NCBI GenBank assembly: GCA_963769745.1
Contig: CAVYNB010000014.1
Span: 9,506-73,505, forward strand
Direction of reading: 5' to 3'
DNA: 64,000 nt
DNA from: JALORV01 sp963769745
Lineage (GTDB): Bacteria > Pseudomonadota > Gammaproteobacteria > Burkholderiales > Burkholderiaceae_F
Below, piece by piece: positions 36,701-44,557 of this stretch. The notes beneath the pieces are model-generated. The model saw only the letters and a list, made by a program, of their open reading frames with translations. It was not told where the DNA came from and made no database searches. Numbering within the stretch: the stretch's first letter is position 1; each line of letters begins with the position of its first letter. A program made the translations under genes and the position numbers.

Positions 36701-38421
36701 GTTGATGCGACCATAGCCCAGCCGGATGGCCGACAGATCTCCCTTGAGGTCTGATGCGGCCTGCGACGTGACGGCAATCGCGGCGAACAGCCGGTGGCGA
36801 TAGTAGGTGAACCAGTTGGCGTAGTTCTGCATCTCCTCGACACGGGTGCATGTCGTCAGCCCCACGCAGTCATCGCGCTGGCGCACCGCGCCAGTGCGCG
36901 GATCCACGGGCACCGGGAAATTGATGTTTACGGCACGATCGATTTCGACCAGCCGGTAATTGGCGATATTCGCCAGGTCATCGTCCGTCGCGGGGATCGA
37001 ACCTTCGTAACGGTAGTAGCGCGCCGGCGTCAGGTTGTCGCTGGTGATGTTCTGCGGCGGGCAGACCCAGTTCGGGTCGGTCGCCGTGCAGACCTGGCCC
37101 GTCTGCACCTGGGCCGTCTGCACGCACTGGTTCTGGAAGACGGGCACCGTGTCCCACTGCACGCACACGTTCTGCGTGCCGGTCTGCTGGACCTGCCAAT
37201 TCACGCACTGCTGACCAAAGACCGGCACCTGATCGTATTGGGTGCACTGCTGGCCGAAAACAGGCAGCTGCTCATACGACGTGCACTGCTGGATGTCGCC
37301 GATATACACCTGCTGACACTGCTGCACCTGGCGGTAGCCCGTCTCCGAAGTCGGGTCGACGACGGTCACCATCTGGCACTGCGTCTGGTACTGCGGTACC
37401 GTCTGCCAGGTCAGACACTGGCCGTTCTGCCAGCCGGTCTGCACCTGCTGCCAGTTAAGGCAAGCGCCGTTCTGCCAGCCGGTCTGCACCTGCTGGTACT
37501 GCGTGCAGACGTTGCCGAACACGGGCTGCAGCTGGAACTGCGAAGCACTGCTGCGTCGTGCCGGTCTGGACCTGTACCGTTTGCACGCACTGGTTCGTGA
37601 AAATCGGATCCCACTGGATGCAGGGCGGCTGCGCATTGCAGACCTGCGGCGGGTTCGTGAAGAGATCCGCCGCCTGCGGATCCGTCACCCGGCAGCGGGT
37701 TGTAGATGGCCACGCCGACCGGGTTCGCGAGCGGCTGCTCGTAGCGCTTGTTGAGATCGTTCCAGGTCCAGCGATCCGCCGCCGGGCTGGCCGCCCAGTA
37801 GTTGCCCGTCGGCCCGGTCGAGTTACCGACCGTCCCTCGCGATGCCGTGATCCAGTTGCGCAACGCATTCGGGTTGTTGTTCGCGAACCCCCGGAAGCGC
37901 ATGTCGCGTTCGGTGAATCGACCCGCGGTCGCGACGGCGCCGGTGCCACCGATGTCCGCCGGCGGAAAGTTCTCGGAGCGGTTGGGCCGCGTGCCCTGAG
38001 CCGCCAGCGGCTTGTCGTTGTCGTTCCAGGGGGTGTAGGTGATGGACGGGTCGTAGGCGAGCGGATTGTGGATGCTCGAACGCAACGTGAACTCGTTGTG
38101 CGCCGCGACGGTCCGGGTTCCGGCACCGTACATCACGGTCACATTGCCAGGCGCCGGCCAGCGATTGTTGATGGAGAAGAACGGCGGCGGCGGCAGGCGG
38201 TAGTCGTTCATCGACCAGGAGTCGTCGATCATGAACACGGCGTTCGGATACACCGGATTGATCGTGAACAACGGCTGCTGGGCGACGTTCCAGTTGGCTG
38301 CAAAGGCAGCGGGCTGGAGCACGATGGCCTGAACAAGCAGCGCCACAATGAATCGGGCGATGCGTCGACCTAGATGGCGGCCAACCAAGTCCCGGCGATT
38401 GTCGTGTTGTTTACTTTTCAT
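33722..38421 (-). CDS. pilY1: PilY1-type pilus tip adhesin with Cys/Gln-rich repeat insertion, multiply frameshifted
   Basis: The locus encodes about 1560 residues. Signal peptide: FIVALLVQAIVLQPAAFAA. Next comes a VWA-like MIDAS motif MIDDSWSMND, then a repeat stretch with 16 cysteines (separate entry), EMQNYANWFTYYRHRLFAAI, FSILATDGEWT, NMTTFVVGYGLN and the C-terminal PilY1 propeller pieces YVGANAGMFHAFDA, GLFALDVTNP, GDYQGNLWQFDLSSSD and VFGTGKFFEY. It ends near RSGTVWRPIR at 33722. Many single-base frame changes break it (for example near 37690, 37550, 36400, 35600, 35150, 34650, 34450). In other bacteria PilY1 supports pilus extension, adhesion and surface sensing. Confidence 0.85.
37061..37640 (-). 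repeat. Cys/Gln/aromatic-rich 13-15 residue tandem repeat inside pilY1
   Basis: Sixteen cysteine codons lie at 6, 11, 14, 13, 15, 15, 13, 20, 11, 13, 13, 14, 13, 12 and 9 residue spacing after correcting one inserted base near 37550. The corrected sum, 192 residues, matches the DNA distance of 577 bases (3x192+1) between first and last cysteine. Typical units are CTQYDQVPVFGQQ, CVQWDTVPVFQNQ and CLNWQQVQTGWQNGQ: Cys, two residues, an aromatic, then V-P-V-F-G or V-Q-T-G-W. A 30-base stretch is repeated exactly at 37421-37450 and 37466-37495. I do not recognise the domain. Confidence 0.9.
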
Positions 38422-38477
38422 TGTTTATCTCCATCGCTCCATCCATCCGGCCCCCGCGGACGACTGGTGCGCTCACT

Positions 38478-39047
38478 TCACGTAACAAGAAAACGGACTT
38501 CACTCTGCGCGCGGTAGATAACGTTGCCAAACGCGGTGGAATCCGTAAATGTGACCACAACCGTCAAGCGGAACTTCCACAAGTAGGGGTCATTGATGCC
38601 GGTAGTTCCGGGGTTCGGGCCGCCCTGATGCCTGCCCCCGAGCAATTCATTGGTGGCGTCTTCGACCACGCAGATGGCGGCGGTGGCGCCCGGCGGTAGC
38701 AGGTCCGGCTGGATCGTGATGTACTGGTTCGCCGCAAGATTGCTCGCCCATGCCGCTGTCGCCTGGAAGTTCTCGGAGCGAGCCGTGTTCGGCGATAGCT
38801 TCCAGTCGCGCGCTGCCTTGTACGGAATCCCGGCCTGGGTCCTGAACAGCTCCGCCTCGCAATAGCGGACCAGTGACTCGGCGGCAGTCTGGCCAGAAAT
38901 AGCCCTGCTCCAGTTGGCAGCCAACCGTTCGTCGACCGTGCCGCGGCGGACCTGCGTCACCACCAGCATGGTGACGACCATCATGACCACCAGCACGATC
39001 GGCAGAACAATTCCGTTCTGGCGCAAGGATTGAAAGTTGCGACCCAT
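38478..39047 (-). CDS. pilX: Type IV pilus minor pilin PilX
   Basis: This 189-residue protein starts at MGRNFQSLRQNGIVLPIVLV, where a short basic leader ending in Gly precedes a hydrophobic helix (IVLPIVLVVMMVVTMLVVTQ). It lacks the Glu5 of major pilins, as PilX/GspK-like minor pilins often do. The DERLAANWSRAISGQTAAES segment is typical of PilX. It starts 13 bases after pilW and is 56 bases before pilY1. It probably belongs to the tip-priming complex with PilV, PilW, FimT and PilY1. Confidence 0.88.
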   Translation of the reverse strand: MGRNFQSLRQNGIVLPIVLVVMMVVTMLVVTQVRRGTVDERLAANWSRAISGQTAAESLVRYCEAELFRTQAGIPYKAARDWKLSPNTARSENFQATAAWASNLAANQYITIQPDLLPPGATAAICVVEDATNELLGGRHQGGPNPGTTGINDPYLWKFRLTVVVTFTDSTAFGNVIYRAQSEVRFLVT

Positions 39048-39060
39048 GGATTTGTCTCCG

Positions 39061-40041
39061 TCAGCCCTGAGACCCGGCGTGCGCCTGCGCACGCGACCGG
39101 ATGGTGAAGACCTGCGTGAAGCTGCGTCGAGCTACGCCGTCGTTGAGCGTGACTGCCGCCGTGCCGGTTGCGGCCTCCGCCGCGTTCTGCGGGCATGGCT
39201 GATACACCGAGTCACCGTCCGGGGTTATCCCACCCTCGGTCGAGCGGAGCTGGATACAGACGTACACCGCAACCACGTGGTTCCACGGGTTGGCCAGGGA
39301 GTCCGGCGGCAAAGTGGCGCCAGGAAGCGCATTGACCTGTGCCGCGCTCAGCAACTGCGACGGCACCGTACTTGGGTGGCGCACACCCGTGTCCCCTATG
39401 GCATAGGCGTTCGAGTCGAGCGCGAGGAACACCTTGAAATCCTCGGCGTCTCGTACCAGACCCTGGGGTAGGAGACCGCCATTGCCAGTGCAGCTGAACT
39501 CGACCCCGCCGCCACCCGTCGGTTCCACGGAATAGACGTTGATGACCGTTGGAACCGGGATTCCATCGAATGTCACGGCCGGCGCGATCTGCCCGAGGCA
39601 GTCAGTCATCGCAACTCCCTGCACGCCCTGCGGGGCCGCGTTGACTGACTCCGCCTGGTAGCTGACGAACAACTGGTCGCCGGGGGCGCCGGCCTGCGCT
39701 GCAACGCACGTGAAGTCGTTGATCGCGGGGTTCGCGAAGCGTCCGTTGGTGCAGGCCCGCAGGTGCGGTCCTTTGAACGTGAGGACACCTACGCCAGTGG
39801 CGCCACCGAGCTCGCCGGAATTGATATTGCCGAAGCCGGCAAGGGCAATTGGCTCGCCGACGAGGTGTAGCGCCAGTCGACCGCGCTCTTCTGCACTGCC
39901 GAGTTGCTGCGCCGTGCGTGACGACTGACTGCTGAAACTGTAGAGACTTCCGACCGCCGCAACGATCATAAGGCTCAGAACCATGGCGATCAGCAGCTCG
40001 ATCAGCGTGCGGCCAGCCTGCTTGCAACCCGAGGTTCTCAT
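39061..40041 (-). CDS. pilW: Type IV pilus minor pilin PilW
   Basis: This 326-residue protein starts at MRTSGCKQAGRTLIELLIAM, a class IV prepilin signal. The residue after the cleavage glycine is Arg, where Phe is usual, while Glu5 is retained. The helix LLIAMVLSLMIVAAVGSLYS is followed by RTAQQLGSAEERGRLALHLV and the PilW-typical large globular domain with paired cysteines. The ATG at 40041 overlaps the pilV stop (ATGA), indicating coupling. Part of the minor-pilin operon. Confidence 0.9.
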   Translation of the reverse strand: MRTSGCKQAGRTLIELLIAMVLSLMIVAAVGSLYSFSSQSSRTAQQLGSAEERGRLALHLVGEPIALAGFGNINSGELGGATGVGVLTFKGPHLRACTNGRFANPAINDFTCVAAQAGAPGDQLFVSYQAESVNAAPQGVQGVAMTDCLGQIAPAVTFDGIPVPTVINVYSVEPTGGGGVEFSCTGNGGLLPQGLVRDAEDFKVFLALDSNAYAIGDTGVRHPSTVPSQLLSAAQVNALPGATLPPDSLANPWNHVVAVYVCIQLRSTEGGITPDGDSVYQPCPQNAAEAATGTAAVTLNDGVARRSFTQVFTIRSRAQAHAGSQG

Positions 40042-40553
40042 GGGTGGACCGTCCAGGTAAGGCACCGAATCGATGGGTCCCCGAAGGCCACCGGACAGTT
40101 CGGATCATCGTTGCCGTCGGTCGACTGGCCTTCCTGCCAGGCCAGCGTCAGAGTCATTTCGACCGGGTTCACCGGCGCGACAAGGAATGCGGCGGAGACC
40201 GGCAGGCGTCGGCGAAGATCGATGTACCACATCGCGAGGTCGCGGTTGGCGACTTCGAGAGCCGTACAGTTGGTCTGAATGGCGCACGGCGGAACAGCCG
40301 CCGGCGTCGGGTCATTCAGTTGGAAATTCTGGTTGTAGCTACCAGCCCGGAATCCGTCGTAATTTGCTCGGACGCGCTCGGTAAGCTGGGCCGCCATTTC
40401 CGATGCCGCCTTGCGGTCGAACGAGTCTTTCTGAAAGGACATCGAACGGGCCTGCAGGCCCGCCAGTCCCAGAAGACCGAATGCCACGATCGTCAAAGAA
40501 ACAAGGATCTCGATCATCGACAAGCCACGCTGCGTGTTCATCGCTGTTTTCAT
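40038..40553 (-). CDS. pilV: Type IV pilus modification protein PilV
   Basis: This roughly 171-residue minor pilin has the prepilin motif NTQRG|LSMIEILVSLTIVAFG and GLLGLAGLQARSMSFQKDSF, the standard PilV start, then DRKAASEMAAQLTERVRANY. The start is ATG 40553 or ATG 40541; the second gives a leader of the usual length. It lies directly after fimT (about 5 bases) and overlaps pilW. The C-terminus ends CLTWTVHP. Confidence 0.9.
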   Translation of the reverse strand: MKTAMNTQRGLSMIEILVSLTIVAFGLLGLAGLQARSMSFQKDSFDRKAASEMAAQLTERVRANYDGFRAGSYNQNFQLNDPTPAAVPPCAIQTNCTALEVANRDLAMWYIDLRRRLPVSAAFLVAPVNPVEMTLTLAWQEGQSTDGNDDPNCPVAFGDPSIRCLTWTVHP

Positions 40554-40558
40554 CGTCG

Positions 40559-41158
40559 TCAAGCTGCCGGGCACGCGTCGTTGACAACGCGGGCCACATG
40601 GGCCCGCCCTGAAGCGTGCATATCAATGCAGCGGGCCATGTTTGTCCGGGCCGCGACCTGAATATCGCGGTGGTCAATGAACATGACGCTGGCGGCCCCG
40701 CCGCCCAGCGCCAGCCCGCGAGCATCAAAGGTCTTGAACTGTGCCGCCGCCGTGGATTCGATGATTAGGCGCTGCGGCATTCCAGGCTGAAAGGCCGCCT
40801 GCTGGAGGATTACTTCGTCGTTCGCCTGCACCTGACCGTTGGGCACGTTAGCCGGCGCAACAGCGAAGACGATCCAGCCGCTCGCCCAGTCGTTTGCGGC
40901 ATAGTTTCCTGCCACGGCATTGCTGCAGGTGGGATTCGGCGCGTCTGCATTCGTGCTGCGACATACCGTCACGGACCAGTTGCGACGAATGGCTTCCGAT
41001 CGAGCGATATCGAGCGTCGCTAGAACGAATTCGATGCGCTCGAGATGCGGTTGATTCTGGATCATCGCCTGGAATGACGGCACGGCCATCGCGACCAGAA
41101 TGGCCGAGATGGTCAGCACGACCAGCACTTCGATGACAGTGAATCCGCGCACTTGCAT
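40559..41158 (-). CDS. fimT: FimT/GspH-type pseudopilin
   Basis: This 199-residue minor pilin starts at ATG 41158 behind AGGGAGA. It has the prepilin signal MQVRG|FTVIEVLVVLTISAIL followed by the helix AMAVPSFQAMIQNQ, and the GspH/FimT domain core LATLDIARSEAIRRNWSVTV and FDARGLALGG. In some bacteria FimT binds DNA during natural transformation, which is possible here but not shown. It is the first gene of the pilus block, 226 bases after tyrA; that gap holds no gene and probably the pilus promoter. Confidence 0.9.
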   Translation of the reverse strand: MQVRGFTVIEVLVVLTISAILVAMAVPSFQAMIQNQPHLERIEFVLATLDIARSEAIRRNWSVTVCRSTNADAPNPTCSNAVAGNYAANDWASGWIVFAVAPANVPNGQVQANDEVILQQAAFQPGMPQRLIIESTAAAQFKTFDARGLALGGGAASVMFIDHRDIQVAARTNMARCIDMHASGRAHVARVVNDACPAA

Positions 41159-41384
41159 GAGTCTCCCTCTTCCTGAACGAAGCTTATCCACAGCCGCAAG
41201 TCATTGCGCGTGGTCACCGCTCAGTGGAACTGAAGTCGCGACGAGCGGAGGGACTGCACTGGCCGAAGGCCGAAGGATTTGAACGTCAGCGCGAATTGGC
41301 TACGGCGAGTGGCTGAATTCGCAGGATCAGTGGCTGATCGATCGCAAGCCGCACGCTAGTCCGACCGGACGAAGTTGACGCGAG

Positions 41385-42263
41385 TCAGGTGTCCAGAACG
41401 GTGTAGGAACCGGTGCCGTCGGACCCTCGCTTGGCTGCCGACGCCGCGCTGAACACTTCTAACAAGGCTGCGCCGTCGCCTGCATCGATCGCGGCCTGGA
41501 TCGCGGCAAGGCGTTCGCGATATGCGCGCAGTTCAGCTGCAAGCGGCTCGCGGTTGGCCAGGCAGACGTCGCGCCACATCTCGGGGCTGGAGGCAGCAAT
41601 GCGGGTGAAGTCACGGAAGCCGGCACCGGCATGGGCGAACTTGGTGGCGGCGTCCGGCGCCTGCGCAATCATCTCGACCAGCGCAAAGGCGAGCACATGC
41701 GGCAGGTGGCTGACCGCGGCAAAGACGCGATCGTGGACGTCCGGCTCAAGGCGTTCGAGGCGAGCGCCGGTGCTGCGCCACAGGCGCTCGATCGTCGCCA
41801 GTGCGGCAGGGTCCGTGGCTGCTGTCGGAGTGGTGATCACCAGCCGATCGCGGAACAGTCGCGCATCGGCGTGCTGCACACCAGGGCGCTCGCCGCCGGC
41901 AATCGGGTGGGCGGGGACGAAGCGCGCCATTGCCGACCCGAGCGTGGCCGTCGCGTCGTCGATCACACTGCACTTGGTGCTGCCGACGTCCGTGACGATG
42001 GCGTGCGCCGGCAACGTTGCCGCGATGCTCGCCAGCGTTGCGCGCATCGCGCCCACCGGTGTCGCGACGACCACAAGGTCAGCGCCACTCACCGCCTCCG
42101 CCGCACTGGCCGTCGCACGCGTGACGATCCCTCGATCGACACCTGCAGCAACAGCCTGCGGATCGATGTCGAAGCCGATGACCTCCTCGACCTCGCCGGC
42201 AGCACGCAACGCCGCCGCGAACGATCCGCCGATCAGGCCAACGCCGATCAGCGCCAGTTTCAC
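41385..42263 (-). CDS. tyrA: Prephenate/arogenate dehydrogenase family protein (TyrA)
   Basis: This 292-residue enzyme starts at GTG 42263 and overlaps the hisC stop (GTGA). It has a Rossmann NAD(P)-binding start KLALIGVGLIGGSFAAALRA, then the TyrA segments VGSTKCSVIDDA, RFVPAHPIAGGERPGV and HDRVFAAVSHLPHVLAFALV. It oxidises prephenate towards tyrosine. It belongs to the aromatic/histidinol-phosphate aminotransferase cluster pheA-hisC-tyrA, which in relatives continues directly into aroA. Here the pilus genes lie in between. Confidence 0.95.
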   Translation of the reverse strand: MKLALIGVGLIGGSFAAALRAAGEVEEVIGFDIDPQAVAAGVDRGIVTRATASAAEAVSGADLVVVATPVGAMRATLASIAATLPAHAIVTDVGSTKCSVIDDATATLGSAMARFVPAHPIAGGERPGVQHADARLFRDRLVITTPTAATDPAALATIERLWRSTGARLERLEPDVHDRVFAAVSHLPHVLAFALVEMIAQAPDAATKFAHAGAGFRDFTRIAASSPEMWRDVCLANREPLAAELRAYRERLAAIQAAIDAGDGAALLEVFSAASAAKRGSDGTGSYTVLDT

Positions 42264-43390
42264 GAGCGGCCTGCGGCGAGCGCGTCCGGCAGCGCGCGCA
42301 GGAAGGCGGCGTTCTCCTCGGGCAGTCCGATCGTGATGCGCAGCCACTCCGGCAAGCCGTAGTTGGCGACGGGACGCACGATGACACCACGCTTCAGCAG
42401 CTCCTGATAGACGCGACCCGCGGGTCCGACCTTGACCAGCACGAAGTTGCCGACGCTGGGCACGTACTCGAGCCCGAGTCCGCGAAAGGCCTCGGTCAGC
42501 TGCTGCATGCCGCGCAGGTTCAGTTCGTAGCTGCGTGCCAGGAAGTCCTCGTCCGCCAGCGCCGCGACCGCGGCCGCCTGCGCGACACTGTTCACGTTGA
42601 ACGGCTGGCGCACGCGATTCATCAGGTCGGTGAGTTCGCGCTGGGCGATGCCATAGCCGACTCTCAGCCCGGCGAGCCCGAAGGCTTTCGAAAACGTGCG
42701 CGACACGATGACGTTCGGGTACTTGCGCACCCAGGCCGTGCTGTCGACGCGCAGTTCGGGCGGCAGGTATTCGTTGTAGGCCTCGTCGAGCACGACCACG
42801 ACCCGCGCCGGAACCCGCGCGAGAAAGGCATCGATCGCGTCGGCCTTCAGGTGCGTGCCGGTCGGATTGTTCGGATTGGCGACGTAGACGAGCGCCGTGT
42901 CAGCCGCGATCGCCGCCAGCATCGCGTCGAGGTCGTGGCCGAGCTGCCGCGCCGGCACCACGATGGCGCGGCCGCCGCGCGCCTGCGTGGCGAGCGCATA
43001 GACGGCAAACGAATGCTGCGCATAGACGCAGCTGCGACCTGGCGTCAGGGTGGCAGCGGCGGCCAGTTCGAGGATGTCGTTGCTGCCGTTGCCGAGCGTG
43101 ATCCAGTCCATCGGCACGCCGTAGCGTGCCGCCAGCGCGGCCTTCAGCTCGAAACCGTTGGAATCCGGGTAGCGACCGAGGTCCTCGACCGCTGCGGCCA
43201 TGGCCTTCTTCGCCGACTCCGGTGCGCCCAGTGGGTTTTCGTTCGACGCGAGCTTCACGATCGACGCCGGATCAAGCCCGAACTCGCGCGCGAGTTCGTC
43301 GATCGGCTTGCCCGCCTGGTACGGCGCGATCGCGCGCACATGCTCGAGCGTGCCGAGTGTCGTCGTCGATTCGGTCGGTACCGCCGCCAT
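42260..43390 (-). CDS. hisC: Histidinol-phosphate aminotransferase family protein (aromatic aminotransferase role likely)
   Basis: This 376-residue fold-type I aminotransferase starts at ATG 43390. It has GKPIDELAREFGLDPASIVK, the N-terminal SNENPLGAPE motif, LGNGSNDILELAAAATL, NPNNPTGTHL, the aspartate region VVLDEAYNEYLPP and the PLP lysine in VSRTFSKAFGLAGLRVGYGI. Placed between pheA and tyrA it probably transaminates phenylpyruvate/hydroxyphenylpyruvate or serves as a HisC paralogue. The longer frame to 43537 lies inside pheA. Confidence 0.93.
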   Translation of the reverse strand: MAAVPTESTTTLGTLEHVRAIAPYQAGKPIDELAREFGLDPASIVKLASNENPLGAPESAKKAMAAAVEDLGRYPDSNGFELKAALAARYGVPMDWITLGNGSNDILELAAAATLTPGRSCVYAQHSFAVYALATQARGGRAIVVPARQLGHDLDAMLAAIAADTALVYVANPNNPTGTHLKADAIDAFLARVPARVVVVLDEAYNEYLPPELRVDSTAWVRKYPNVIVSRTFSKAFGLAGLRVGYGIAQRELTDLMNRVRQPFNVNSVAQAAAVAALADEDFLARSYELNLRGMQQLTEAFRGLGLEYVPSVGNFVLVKVGPAGRVYQELLKRGVIVRPVANYGLPEWLRITIGLPEENAAFLRALPDALAAGRS

Positions 43391-43407
43391 GGTCACCCTT
43401 CGAGTTG

Positions 43408-44500
43408 TCAATGCTCGGCCGGATAGGAACCGAGACACTTGTAGAACGCACAGGCCTGCTGCAGCTCGGCCAGCGCCGTGGCGACCGTCGGATCGGCCTG
43501 GTGTCCCTCGACGTCGACGTAGAAGTAGTACTCCCACGTGCCGACGCGGGCGGGACGCGATTCGAAACGCGTCATCGACACCCCGTGCTGCGACAAGGGC
43601 TCGAGCATGTGGAACACCGCCCCGGCCTTGTTGGGCACCGACAGGATCAGCGAGGTCTTGTCACGCCCGGGCGGAATCGATGGCTGCGTCACCTGCTGCC
43701 CCAGCACCGCAAAGCGCGTGCGATTGTTGGGGTCGTCCTGGATGTGCGTTGCGACCGGCGACCAGTTCGTAGCGCTCCGCGGCGCGATCGCCGGCGATGG
43801 CGGCCATCGTCGGACTTTCCGCTGCGAGGCGCGCGCCTTCGGCATTGCTGGCGACGGCGCGCCGCTCGATGGCCGGGTAGTGCTGCGCCAGCCAGCCGGC
43901 ACACTGTGCAAGCGCCTGAGAGTGCGCGCAGATGCACTGAATCCCGTCCATCGTGCCGCTGCGAGTCAGCAGGTTGTGGTCGACTGGGACCGACAGCTCG
44001 GCGAGCAGCTTCAGCGGCGTCGCAAGCAACAGGTCGAGTGTGCGGCTGACCGCACCTTCGGACGAATTCTCCAGCGGCACGATGCCGACATCGGCGCTGC
44101 CAGCCTCGGTCGCGCGAAAGACTTCATCGAGCGTCGCACACGGCAATCCGGTGACGCTGGTGCCGAACTGGCGGTGCATCGCGGTTTCGGAGAACGTCCC
44201 GGCGGGCCCGAGGAAAGCCACCGTCAACGGACGCTCGAGCGCGCGGCACGCCGACATGATTTCCCGGAACACGTTGGCCAGCGGTGCCGCCGACAGCGGG
44301 CCTTTCGACAGCGCGTCCACCTTGCGCAGGACTTCCGCCTCGCGCTCGGTGCGCAGCACCGGCGCTTCGACTTCGCCCTTGAGCCGACCTACTTCGCTAG
44401 CCAGCCGGGCACGCTCGTTGAGGAGCTCGACGAGTCGCGCGTCGACGCCGTCGATGGCGTCGCGCAACGGCTTCAGGCGCCGGTCGATCGAATCAGCCAT
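43408..44500 (-). CDS. pheA: Bifunctional chorismate mutase/prephenate dehydratase, broken by one frameshift
   Basis: It starts at ATG 44500. The chorismate mutase domain is at residues about 1-90 (IDGVDARLVELLNERARLAS). The prephenate dehydratase domain follows (VAFLGPAGTFSETAMHRQFG, GIVPLENSSEGAVSRTLDLL). After RAAERYELV the frame changes near 43760 and continues ATHIQDDPNNRTRFAVLG and the ACT domain KTSLILSVPNKAGAVFHMLE with the ESRP motif. One extra base explains the break; the length is 1093 (3n+1). Product: phenylpyruvate. Usually serC lies between gyrA and pheA in relatives; it is absent here. Confidence 0.9.
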
Positions 44501-44557
44501 GGCGCACCGCCGGTCCGGAAGAGGAGTTGTAGACGCGGGACAAGGTGCGGCTTCCGC

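Noticed and set aside
37061..37640. CRISPR-like array because of regular short repeats
   Set aside because: The periodicity is at codon level inside a protein frame; units are diverged and contain no constant spacer-separated repeat.
31500..38130. True pseudogene cluster or genome decay
   Set aside because: Conserved motifs persist on both sides of every break and the affected genes include normally essential ones; single-base insertion errors are simpler. Kept as a finding for checking.
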